Origin: DASUZD01 sp036377055
GTDB lineage: Bacteria; Actinomycetota; Thermoleophilia; Gaiellales; Gaiellaceae
Direction: 5' to 3'
Length of the DNA: 9,780 nt
NCBI GenBank assembly: GCA_036377055.1
Contig: DASUZD010000137.1
Span: forward strand, 1 to 9,780
Positions 1 to 5,436 of this stretch are shown piece after piece. Numbering within the stretch: position 1 is the stretch's first letter; every line of letters begins with the position of its first letter. The position numbers were made by a program, and so were the translations under genes. The notes beneath the pieces are model-generated. The model worked only from the letters and a program-made list of their open reading frames with translations. It searched no databases and was not told the origin of the DNA.

Positions 1-414
1 ACGACCACAGCCGGCTCGCCTACGCCGAGCTGCTCGCGAGCGAGTCGCCGGCCGCCTGCGCCGCCTTCCTCCGCCGCGCCGTCTGCTGGTTCCGTGAGCA
101 CGGGATCACCGTCGAACGCGTGCTCTCCGACAACGGCAACGGCTATCGCTCCCGCCTCTGGCGAGCGACCTGCGCCGAGCTCGGGATCGCCCGTCGCCAC
201 ACCCGCCCGCGGCGGCCGCAGACCAACGGCAAGGCGGAAGCGCTCGTGAAGACGCTCCAGCGTGAGTGGGCCTACCGCTTCGCCTACCACTCGAGCACGC
301 ACCGTGCCCGAGCGCTGCCCGGCTACCTACGCTGGTACAACAGCCACCGACCGCACAGCTCGCTCGGCGCACGGCCACCGATCAGCCGCGTCTCACAGGT
401 CTGTGGGTCCCACA
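1..414 (+). mobile_element. Right part of an IS481-like insertion sequence
   Basis: The element is inferred from the transposase plus a probable right terminus. The last bases of the coding region read TGTGGGTCCCACA (402-414), so the outer end read inward begins TGTGGGAC, matching the TGT start usual for IS481 ends. Immediately outside lies TCTAGA (415-420), which fits the NCTAGN target known for Bordetella IS481. The left end and second target copy are off the window, so the exact boundary is inferred. Confidence 0.6.
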
Positions 415-419
415 TCTAG
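1..419 (+). CDS. IS481-family transposase, C-terminal part (5' end outside window)
   Basis: DDE-type transposase (rve integrase core) that would cut and join the ends of an IS481-like element. The reading frame is already open at base 3 and begins DHSRLAYAEL; the preceding partial codon ends in 'ac', compatible with the first Asp of the family's DDHSR motif. The second catalytic Asp is in LSDNG (about base 128) and the catalytic Glu in the NGKAE motif (about base 238), so the visible catalytic core is intact. It ends with the family's WYNxxRPHSSLG-x-PPISRV tail. The first N-terminal HTH part lies off the window. The TAG stop (417-419) overlaps the stop of the oppositely oriented toxin gene within CTAG. 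Whether the full gene is intact cannot be seen. Confidence 0.9.
   Translation, partial: DHSRLAYAELLASESPAACAAFLRRAVCWFREHGITVERVLSDNGNGYRSRLWRATCAELGIARRHTRPRRPQTNGKAEALVKTLQREWAYRFAYHSSTHRARALPGYLRWYNSHRPHSSLGARPPISRVSQVCGSHI
402..414. repeat. Palindromic terminus TGTGGG-T-CCCACA of the IS
   Basis: Perfect 6-bp inverted repeat around a single T at the 3' end of the transposase gene. It probably forms the outermost part of the right terminal inverted repeat, overlapping the last transposase codons. The matching left repeat is needed to prove this. Confidence 0.5.
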
Positions 420-420
420 A
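415..420. other. Putative IS481 target-site copy TCTAGA holding two stop codons
   Basis: TCTAGA directly follows the presumed IS end. Its CTAG core supplies the TAG stop of the transposase on the plus strand (417-419) and the TAG stop of the DUF5615 toxin on the minus strand (418-416). NCTAGN is the established target of Bordetella IS481, so this is likely one copy of a 6-bp target duplication. Confidence 0.5.
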
Positions 421-766
421 TCGCCACGACGAGATTGCGCCACTGCTCCTGGCGTGGGTAAGCGACGAGGTGTCGCTCCACGCCTGCGACGATCTCCGCG
501 AATGCGCTGTGGTCGTACGACCACACCAGGACAATCCCTGCGTGCCCACGGCCGAGCTCCGCCCACTCACGCGCGAGCGGCGCGAAGTCGCGGCTGTTTC
601 GGGTGACGACGATTCTCTGCTCGGCGGCCGCGAGCGCGAGCACGTCAGGATCGTCGAGTCCCTCGCTTTGCGGCTCCTCCTGGAGAGCCCTGACATCGTG
701 TCCCCTCGTCCGCAGCGGCGCGCCGACGCCTCTCCCCGACAGGTTGTGGTCGAGGAGGAATCGCAC
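416..766 (-). CDS. DUF5615 family PIN-like toxin
   Basis: Probable toxin of a type II toxin-antitoxin pair; DUF5615 proteins are PIN-like and predicted to act as Mg-dependent ribonucleases. The 116-aa protein begins RFLLDHNLS, with the family's first acidic residue at Asp6 and the conserved Asn at position 8. It carries a second acidic cluster in LDDPDVLALA (about 37-46) and then RIVVTRNSRDF (about 51-61), the typical VVTxNxxDF motif. The ending W-R-N-L-V resembles family C termini, so it looks full length. Start is GTG at 766, nine bases after the antitoxin stop; only a weak purine stretch (CCGGAA) precedes it, so translational coupling is likely. Its stop overlaps that of the IS transposase. 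Family assignment is strong; toxicity is inferred. Confidence 0.85.
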   Translation of the reverse strand: MRFLLDHNLSGRGVGAPLRTRGHDVRALQEEPQSEGLDDPDVLALAAAEQRIVVTRNSRDFAPLAREWAELGRGHAGIVLVWSYDHSAFAEIVAGVERHLVAYPRQEQWRNLVVAI

Positions 767-775
767 TTCCGGTGT

Positions 776-1195
776 CTAGGTCTGCTCCGTGGTGACTACG
801 AACGGGTACCGCTCTCGCCACTCCTCTGCCGGGCGACGATTTTCTGCCACCGCGGTTTCGATCTCCTCCGGATACCGATCGCGATAGGCGAGCGCGAGAC
901 GAACGTGCTGCTCAGTCAGGCCGTGGCTCTCGCGCAGGCGCTCGGATGAGCCGAAGTCGTCGAGCATCTGCACGATCTCCCAGACGTCGAGGCCGGTGCC
1001 GATGACCCACGGCCGCCGACGGGGATGATCGCCTCGGAATGCCAGCCCCGGGAAGCGCCGTACCCGGAGGGCCTCCTCGGCGAGATCCGCGACAACCGAG
1101 CCCTTGGAGCGTTGCGTCCGCAGTGCCTCTTCCTCGACGGCGCGATCCGTCGCCTCGGGAAAGCGGACGCTGAACGGATGCCCCTTGCCAGCCAC
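776..1195 (-). CDS. DUF433/RHH antitoxin of the DUF5615 pair
   Basis: Probable antitoxin and autorepressor. The N-terminal 45 residues (FSVRFPEATDRAVEEEAL and following) look like a ribbon-helix-helix DNA-binding segment. Residues about 50-110 match DUF433: PGLAFRG, RRRPWVIGTGLDVWEIVQML, then a helix with LTEQHVRLALAYRDRYPEEI. DUF433 and DUF5615 genes are a recurrent pair, and here they are nine bases apart in antitoxin-toxin order. I chose GTG at 1195: a -10-like TAATCT (1207-1202) lies seven bases before it and there is no Shine-Dalgarno sequence, so a leaderless transcript would start on that codon. A TTG at 1201, two codons upstream in frame, is the alternative and would lie within the promoter. 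Either choice leaves the domains unchanged. Confidence 0.82.
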   Translation of the reverse strand: MAGKGHPFSVRFPEATDRAVEEEALRTQRSKGSVVADLAEEALRVRRFPGLAFRGDHPRRRPWVIGTGLDVWEIVQMLDDFGSSERLRESHGLTEQHVRLALAYRDRYPEEIETAVAENRRPAEEWRERYPFVVTTEQT

Positions 1196-1201
1196 ACACA
1201 A

Positions 1202-1229
1202 AGATTACACTGTAATCAGCGACCGTCGA
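1202..1229 (-). promoter_or_regulatory. Putative promoter of the antitoxin-toxin operon
   Basis: Read on the minus strand: TCGACG at 1229-1224 (four of six matches to TTGACA), a 16-base spacer, then TAATCT at 1207-1202. The -10 lies in the palindrome and the -35 lies inside the 3' end of the membrane-protein gene, so the TA module would be fired independently of the metabolic operon upstream. The predicted start of transcription coincides with the GTG at 1195. Confidence 0.5.
1203..1217. promoter_or_regulatory. Palindromic operator GATTACA-C-TGTAATC of the TA module
   Basis: Perfect 7-bp inverted repeat with a one-base centre, immediately upstream of the antitoxin start and overlapping its presumed -10 region. 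This is where a ribbon-helix-helix antitoxin would bind to repress its own operon. It also touches the TGA stop (1218-1216) of the upstream membrane-protein gene. Confidence 0.75.
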
Positions 1230-1665
1230 GCATCTCGTACGCGATCGCGGTCGCCGTCGCGTAGACGACGTGGTGGAAGACGTCGATTGCGACGTCCTCG
1301 GTCTCCCAGAGCGTCACGGGCGGCGCGACGTCGAGTGCGGGAAGGGTAAAGAGCGCGCTGCCCCACACAGCGAGGAAATGCGCCGGCGTCGAGAGCCGCG
1401 GGCCGAGGCCGAGCTCGCGCAGCGCCGCTCGCGCGATCCCCCACTGCGTGCCGTAGCCCCAGTGGACGAGGTCGGAGAAGCGGGCCTCGTCCCGCGGCGA
1501 CTCGAACCCGGCGATCCCGAGCACCTTCTGGGCCGCCCGGGCCGGCGCCTTCGAGAACGGCCGGCCGCGCAGCTTCGCCTCCACAGTGCTCGAGATCGTC
1601 ATCGCGGCCGTCCCGGCCAAGCCTGCGACCGCGCCATTGCCGATGATCCGTGCGAGCCTCTTCAT
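1216..1665 (-). CDS. Small conserved membrane protein, last gene of the cyclase-GMC operon
   Basis: 149-aa hydrophobic protein of unknown function, resembling YagU/DUF1440-type or DUF6789-type small membrane proteins in its glycine/alanine-rich first segment (ARIIGNGAVAGLAGTAAM, about 5-22). Further probable membrane segments lie near residues 93-113 (HFLAVWGSALFTLPALDVA) and 125-145 (AIDVFHHVVYATATAIAY); the middle section 30-75 is polar. The ATG at 1665 has a strong Shine-Dalgarno AAGGAGGTG (1679-1671), and the start overlaps the stop of the upstream GMC gene as ATGA (1665-1662), which points to translational coupling. A functional link with the oxidoreductase is therefore likely, for example as membrane anchor or electron-transfer partner, but nothing in the sequence shows which. 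A longer open frame upstream of this ATG is a shadow of the GMC gene. Confidence 0.8.
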   Translation of the reverse strand: MKRLARIIGNGAVAGLAGTAAMTISSTVEAKLRGRPFSKAPARAAQKVLGIAGFESPRDEARFSDLVHWGYGTQWGIARAALRELGLGPRLSTPAHFLAVWGSALFTLPALDVAPPVTLWETEDVAIDVFHHVVYATATAIAYEMLDGR

Positions 1666-3236
1666 GCCAGCACCTCCTTGCGCGGCTCGACCGTCGCGCC
1701 CAGCCGCTCGATCAGGTGGTCGCCGACGCGCATCGCGTTCGCCATCGCCGTCAGCGCCGGGTTCACCGCGCTCGACGAGGGGAAGAAGCTCGTGTCGACG
1801 ACGTACAGGTTGTCCACGTCGTGGGCCTTGCAGTTCACGTCCAGAACGGACGTGGCCGAGTCCTCGCCGAAGCGCACCGTCCCGCACTGGTGCGCCACGC
1901 CCCCGATCGGGATCCGCTCGTCGCGGACGACCTGGTTCGGGATCAGCGCGGGGTGGCAGCCGAGCTGCGGCAGGAGCGACTTCAGCTTCCCGAGTAGCCG
2001 CTTGTGCGGCTCGACGTCGTGGTCGCGGTAGTGGAGCCGGATCTGGCCGGAGCGCTCGACGAGCACGCGGTTGTCCGGATGGGGCAGGTCCTCGCTGGTC
2101 AGCCAGAAGTCGATCGCGTGCCGAGCCGTGTACTCGAGAGCGAGGCCAGGCGCGAACCACGGCGCGCCCGCGCGGAGCATGTTCCCGTCCGACTTGCCGA
2201 GCATCTGGATGTGCCCGAGCGGGAACTCGTAGTCCTCGGCGCCGTAGTAGAAGTCGTTCACGCCGAGCGTCTTCTGGAAGAGCGTCGGGTTCGGCTCGAG
2301 CGAGATCGCGATCATCGCCGAGTTCTGGTGGCACATGTAGTTGCGGCCGACCTGGTCGGACGAGTTCGCGAGCCCGTTCGGGTGCAGGTCGCTCGCAGAG
2401 CGCAGCAGTAGCGCCGCCGAGTTGACCGCGCCGGCCGAGACGACGACGACATCGGCGCTATAGGTCTCGAGGCGGCCATCGCGGTTGACGACGACGCTCG
2501 CCACCGTACGGCCGGTGGCGTCGGTCTCGAGCCGCTCGACCTTCGCGTTCGTCGCGAGCGTCAGGTTCTCGTAGTTCAGCGCGGGCTCGACGGCGCAGAT
2601 CTGCGCGTCGGCCTTGCCGTTGACGAGGCACGGGAAGCCGTCGAGCCGCGAACAGCGGACGCACGCGCTTCCGCGCGGGTTCTGCTCGTCGAGGAGGACG
2701 CCGACCGGCAGGTGGAACGGCGTCAGGCCCGCGTTGGTCATGTCGTCGGCGAGGCGCTGGATCCGCGGCTCGTGCGAGACGGCCGGGTACGGGTACGCGG
2801 CGCTCCGTGGTGGGTCGGTCGGGTCCTCGCCCTGCTGGCCGTGCACGTGGTAGAGCCGCTCGGCCTCGTCGTAGTAAGGCGCGAAGTCGTCGTACGACAG
2901 CGGCCACCCGGGCGAGTTCCCGCCGTGGTGGCGCACCTCGCCGAAGTCGGTCTCGCGCAGGCGGAAGAGGATCGCGCCGTAGAACTTCGTCTGGCCGCCA
3001 ACGTAGTAGTGCTGGCCCGGGTGGAACGGCGTGCCGTCCTCGCACAGCCACTCCTCTTTCGCTTTGTACTTGTTGCGCCCGAAGACGGCCTTCGAGTCCC
3101 AGTTGTCGACCTCGCGGCGCAGCCAGTCGCCGCGCTCGAGGAGGAGGATCTTCTTGCCGCCCGGGGCGAGCCGATGTGCGAGCGTGCCGCCGCCGGCGCC
3201 GCTGCCGATGATGATCACGTCGTAGTGGTCGGGCAT
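1662..3236 (-). CDS. FAD-dependent GMC-family oxidoreductase
   Basis: Flavoenzyme of the glucose-methanol-choline family, expected to oxidise an alcohol or related group with FAD. The 524-aa protein starts with the dinucleotide-binding fold YDVIIIGSGAGGGTLA (GSGAGG at 11-16), with the ribose-binding Glu in LLLERG (Glu35). VGGQTKFYGAI (79-89) fits the family's FAD-contact loop. The C-terminal catalytic pair is His449 in GGVAHQCGT and Asn492 in AVNPALTAM, the His/Asn arrangement of many GMC enzymes. An unusual cluster Cys192, Cys195, Cys203 (ACVRC, DGFPC) precedes the NGKADA segment. No signal peptide, so probably cytoplasmic or membrane-associated. ATG at 3236 follows AAGGAGG, which overlaps the stop of the cyclase gene twelve bases upstream. 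The substrate cannot be named. Confidence 0.92.
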   Translation of the reverse strand: MPDHYDVIIIGSGAGGGTLAHRLAPGGKKILLLERGDWLRREVDNWDSKAVFGRNKYKAKEEWLCEDGTPFHPGQHYYVGGQTKFYGAILFRLRETDFGEVRHHGGNSPGWPLSYDDFAPYYDEAERLYHVHGQQGEDPTDPPRSAAYPYPAVSHEPRIQRLADDMTNAGLTPFHLPVGVLLDEQNPRGSACVRCSRLDGFPCLVNGKADAQICAVEPALNYENLTLATNAKVERLETDATGRTVASVVVNRDGRLETYSADVVVVSAGAVNSAALLLRSASDLHPNGLANSSDQVGRNYMCHQNSAMIAISLEPNPTLFQKTLGVNDFYYGAEDYEFPLGHIQMLGKSDGNMLRAGAPWFAPGLALEYTARHAIDFWLTSEDLPHPDNRVLVERSGQIRLHYRDHDVEPHKRLLGKLKSLLPQLGCHPALIPNQVVRDERIPIGGVAHQCGTVRFGEDSATSVLDVNCKAHDVDNLYVVDTSFFPSSSAVNPALTAMANAMRVGDHLIERLGATVEPRKEVLA

Positions 3237-3248
3237 GTCCGCGCCTCC

Positions 3249-4082
3249 TTAGACGAGAGCGATTGGCGAAACCCAGGCGCCGGTGGCGCCCCGCAGCTTC
3301 GAGTGCGTGAGGACGAGGCAGAACTCGCACACTTGGTCGCGCGCGAGCTCGGAGAGGTCGAGGTTCTCGACGACGAAGACGCCGTGGTGGACGTTCAGCG
3401 TCTGCGGCACCTCGAACGGCCGATCGGGGTTCTCGGGTGGGACCGGGCCGTAGCTCCACGTGTCGCAGCCCGTGACGGCGACGCCGCGGTCGGCGAGCAC
3501 CTGCGCCAGTTCGAGCCCGGGCCCGGGCTCACCCGAGAGGTACGTGGCCGGGTCGTCCCAGTGCGCGCCCCAGCCGGTGTGGAAGAAGACGGCGTCACCG
3601 GGCTCGAGTTCGAGGTCGCCGAGGGCTTCCGGCGCGAACGCGTCTCCCGCCTGCGCGCCCGCGAGGTCGACGAGGTGGCCGCGCGTGACGATCTGGGGGA
3701 TCGTCTCGGCGCCGAGCATCGTCACTCCAGCGGGTGAGGCGAGCTTCGCGACCGGCCAGCCGTTGTAGCCGCGGTCGCCGATCTGAAGATGACTGAGCGC
3801 GTCGAGGTGCGTGCCAAGCTGGGTCGTCCCCGAAACGACCTCGGTGACCCAGTTGACCTGGTTCTCGCCGAGGCCGGTGCCGTTCGCATGATGCGCGGTC
3901 GTGACGAGCGTCTGGTGGAACGCCCGGCCCGGGAAGACGGGGACGTGCTCGTCCAGGACATGACCGAGGTCGTAGAGCCGGCCGTCGCGGACGAGTCTCA
4001 GGGCCGCGAGCCGCTTCTCCGGCGTGACGTGGTTCAGCATGCCGAGCTGGTCGTCCGCGCCGAAGGCCGAGGGCCACCACAT
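3249..4082 (-). CDS. Cyclase-family metal-dependent hydrolase (kynurenine formamidase/isatin hydrolase-like)
   Basis: 277-aa protein of the cyclase family (Pfam PF04199), whose known members hydrolyse amide or lactone-like bonds with a bound divalent metal. The signature is GTHLDALSH at residues 90-98, giving His92, Asp94 and His98 as ligands, followed by the NGW segment (108-110). The usual first His of HxGTH is replaced by Gln88 (TQLGTHLD), so the metal site may differ from classical formamidases. VFFHTGW (166-171), TGCDTW (204-209) and NVHHGVFVVENLDL (230-243) are further family blocks. It is the first gene of the operon with the GMC oxidoreductase. The ATG at 4082 lacks a Shine-Dalgarno sequence and lies nine bases after a -10-like CGAC, so the message is probably leaderless. 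A tryptophan-degradation role is not supported by neighbours. Confidence 0.88.
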   Translation of the reverse strand: MWWPSAFGADDQLGMLNHVTPEKRLAALRLVRDGRLYDLGHVLDEHVPVFPGRAFHQTLVTTAHHANGTGLGENQVNWVTEVVSGTTQLGTHLDALSHLQIGDRGYNGWPVAKLASPAGVTMLGAETIPQIVTRGHLVDLAGAQAGDAFAPEALGDLELEPGDAVFFHTGWGAHWDDPATYLSGEPGPGLELAQVLADRGVAVTGCDTWSYGPVPPENPDRPFEVPQTLNVHHGVFVVENLDLSELARDQVCEFCLVLTHSKLRGATGAWVSPIALV

Positions 4083-4091
4083 GCGGGGTTA

Positions 4092-4117
4092 GTCGCGCCG
4101 CGCACCGGTGCGTTACA
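4092..4117 (-). promoter_or_regulatory. Putative ECF-type promoter of the cyclase operon
   Basis: On the minus strand TGTAAC (4117-4112), 16 bases, then CGAC (4095-4092); the ATG follows nine bases later. Boxes and spacing resemble ECF promoters such as those of Bacillus SigX (TGTAAC...CGAC). The predicted start of transcription is at or next to the start codon. Confidence 0.5.
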
Positions 4118-4132
4118 GGCCCTTGTAACGCA
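4109..4132. promoter_or_regulatory. Inverted repeat TGCGTTACA / TGTAACGCA between divergent genes
   Basis: Perfect 9-bp arms (4109-4117 and 4124-4132) around a six-base centre GGCCCT. Each arm contains one outward-facing TGTAAC box. The centre of symmetry is 38-39 bases from the cyclase ATG and 37-38 from the antiporter GTG. It is either two abutting -35 elements or an operator for a dimeric regulator. Confidence 0.7.
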
Positions 4133-4149
4133 AGCCTCGTCCGCGCGAC
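4124..4149 (+). promoter_or_regulatory. Putative ECF-type promoter of the antiporter gene
   Basis: TGTAAC (4124-4129), 16 bases, CGAC (4146-4149), then eight bases to the GTG at 4158. It is the mirror image of the cyclase-operon promoter in boxes and spacing. It supports a leaderless transcript and decides the start codon of the antiporter. Confidence 0.5.
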
Positions 4150-4157
4150 TGAGCGGC

Positions 4158-5408
4158 GTGGAGATCTCGTTCACCTCCGTCGCCGTCGTCGCGGCCGTCG
4201 CGCTCGTCGCGCCGCTCGCGGTCGGGTTGAGCGGGCTCCGGCTCCCCGCGATCGTGCTCGAGATCGTGCTCGGGATCGTCGTCGGGCCGCAGGTGCTCGG
4301 CTGGGCCAACGTGGACGAGCCGGTGCAGGTGATGAGCCTGATCGGGCTCGCGTTCCTGCTCCTTCTCGCGGGTCTCGAGATCGACTTCGACCGGCTGCGC
4401 GGACGCCTCCTGCGCGTCACTTCGATGGGGTTCGCGGTCTCGTTCGCGCTCGCGCTGGTTGTGGGCTTCGCGCTGAAGGCCGGGGATCTCGTCAAGTCGC
4501 CGCTCCTCGTCGCGATCATCCTCTCCGCGACCGGCCTCGGCGTGATCCTCCCGATCCTGAAGGACGCGGGCCAGACCGCGACTCCGTTCGGGCAGGTCGT
4601 CGTCGCGGGCGCGTCCATCGCCGAGGTGACGCCGATCGTGCTCCTCTCGCTCTTCTTCTCGGGCAAGTCCGGCGGCCTCGGCGCGAAACTCGCGCTGCTC
4701 GTCGCATTCGCCGTCTTCGTCGCCGCCGTCGGTGTGACGATCCTCCGCCTCCAGCACGTGCGGCGGTTGTCCGCGACGCTGCTCCGGCTCCAGGACACCA
4801 CCGCCGAGATCCGCGTCCGCGGCGCGTTTCTGCTCCTCGCGCTTTTCGTCGTGCTCGCCTCGAAGTTCGGGCTCGAGGCGATCCTCGGCGCGTTCCTCGC
4901 GGGTGCGACCCTGAAGCTTGTCGACCGCGACGAGATGATGACCCACGCCTTCTTCCACCGGAAGCTCGAGGCGGCCGGGTTCGGCGTCTTCGTCCCGTTC
5001 TTCTTCGTGTCGACGGGGATCAAGCTCGACGTGTCGAGCCTCGTCCACAGCGGCTCGGCGCTCGCGCGGGTGCCTATCTTCCTGGGCGCGCTCCTGGTCG
5101 TCCGCGGCCTCCCGGCGCTGCTCTACCGCCCGTTCGCGGAGCGGGGCGGCCAGCTCGTCGCGGCCGGGCTCCTCCAGGCGACATCGCTCTCGATCCCGGT
5201 CGTGGCGGGCCAGATCGGCGTCGACCTCGGCCTGATCCGCCCGACGAACTACGTCGCGCTCGTCGCTGCCGGGCTCCTCTCGGTCGTCGTGTTCCCGCTC
5301 GCCTCGCTCACGCTGCTGCGGGGGCGCGCTTCGGGAGTTAGTGGCTCAGAGCCACTAAGTGGTGGTGCGGCCGGCATTCCCGCTGCGGCTCGGGTTCACG
5401 ACGCGTAA
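4158..5408 (+). CDS. Cation:proton antiporter, CPA2/Na_H_Exchanger domain
   Basis: 416-aa polytopic membrane protein of the monovalent cation:proton antiporter-2 type (Pfam PF00999), exchanging H+ for Na+ or K+ across the cytoplasmic membrane. About 11-12 hydrophobic segments run from residue 5 to 388. Family blocks include LEIVLGIVVGPQVLG (34-48), LAFLLLLAGLEIDFDRL (64-80), the PFGQVVVAGASIAEVTPI segment (143-160), where an Ala-Glu pair stands at the usual Asp position, and FGVFVPFFFVSTGIKLD (275-291). There is no TrkA-N or USP domain, so it is a bare transporter unit. GTG at 4158 was chosen because the protein begins directly with the first membrane helix and the promoter boxes lie just upstream; the open frame continues further up only as antisense of the cyclase. 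The last 26 residues look non-homologous and run through a palindromic repeat (5338-5358). Confidence 0.9.
   Translation: MEISFTSVAVVAAVALVAPLAVGLSGLRLPAIVLEIVLGIVVGPQVLGWANVDEPVQVMSLIGLAFLLLLAGLEIDFDRLRGRLLRVTSMGFAVSFALALVVGFALKAGDLVKSPLLVAIILSATGLGVILPILKDAGQTATPFGQVVVAGASIAEVTPIVLLSLFFSGKSGGLGAKLALLVAFAVFVAAVGVTILRLQHVRRLSATLLRLQDTTAEIRVRGAFLLLALFVVLASKFGLEAILGAFLAGATLKLVDRDEMMTHAFFHRKLEAAGFGVFVPFFFVSTGIKLDVSSLVHSGSALARVPIFLGALLVVRGLPALLYRPFAERGGQLVAAGLLQATSLSIPVVAGQIGVDLGLIRPTNYVALVAAGLLSVVVFPLASLTLLRGRASGVSGSEPLSGGAAGIPAAARVHDA
5338..5358. repeat. Palindromic repeat copy 1 (TTAGTGGCTC-A-GAGCCACTAA)
   Basis: Perfect 10-bp inverted repeat with a one-base centre, lying inside the 3' end of the antiporter gene, where it encodes residues about 394-401 (VSGSEPLS). 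As RNA it could form a nine-pair stem with a CAG loop. The same GTGGCTC/GAGCCAC core recurs 78 bases downstream. Confidence 0.8.
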
Positions 5409-5415
5409 GAGGAAG

Positions 5416-5436
5416 TTTGTGGCTCTGAGCCACTAG
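5416..5436. repeat. Palindromic repeat copy 2 (TTTGTGGCTC-T-GAGCCACTAG), possible bidirectional terminator
   Basis: Second copy, with perfect 7-bp arms (5419-5425 and 5427-5433) and imperfect flanks. It lies between convergent genes, just after the antiporter stop (5406-5408), and includes the TAG stop (5435-5433) of the minus-strand gene. The position suits a bidirectional terminator, but there is no T-run on either side. Confidence 0.7.

Noticed and set aside
266..949. 227-aa plus-strand frame over the transposase end and TA genes
   Set aside because: It spans two opposite-strand genes with recognisable families and has no family resemblance itself.
1216..2334. 372-aa minus-strand frame ending in the membrane protein
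   Set aside because: Its first part is a shifted reading of the GMC gene (Arg/Pro/Ala-rich); only the part from the ATG at 1665 with its strong Shine-Dalgarno sequence is real.
2712..3737. 341-aa plus-strand frame opposite the GMC and cyclase genes
   Set aside because: Val/Arg/Ala-rich antisense shadow that crosses the boundary of two real genes.
3789..4157. Upstream extension of the antiporter reading frame across the cyclase gene
   Set aside because: It is antisense to a well-supported cyclase, has no membrane-protein character, and the promoter boxes at 4124-4149 place the start at 4158.
4034..5048. Two long minus-strand open frames (329 and 311 aa) opposite the antiporter
   Set aside because: Both are low-complexity (Ser/Thr/Arg/Pro or Glu/Arg/Asp rich) mirror readings of a clear transporter gene in GC-rich DNA.
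5338..5436. The paired palindromes as a CRISPR or riboswitch
   Set aside because: Only two copies with no spacer series, and no structured leader; a dispersed repeat or terminator fits better.
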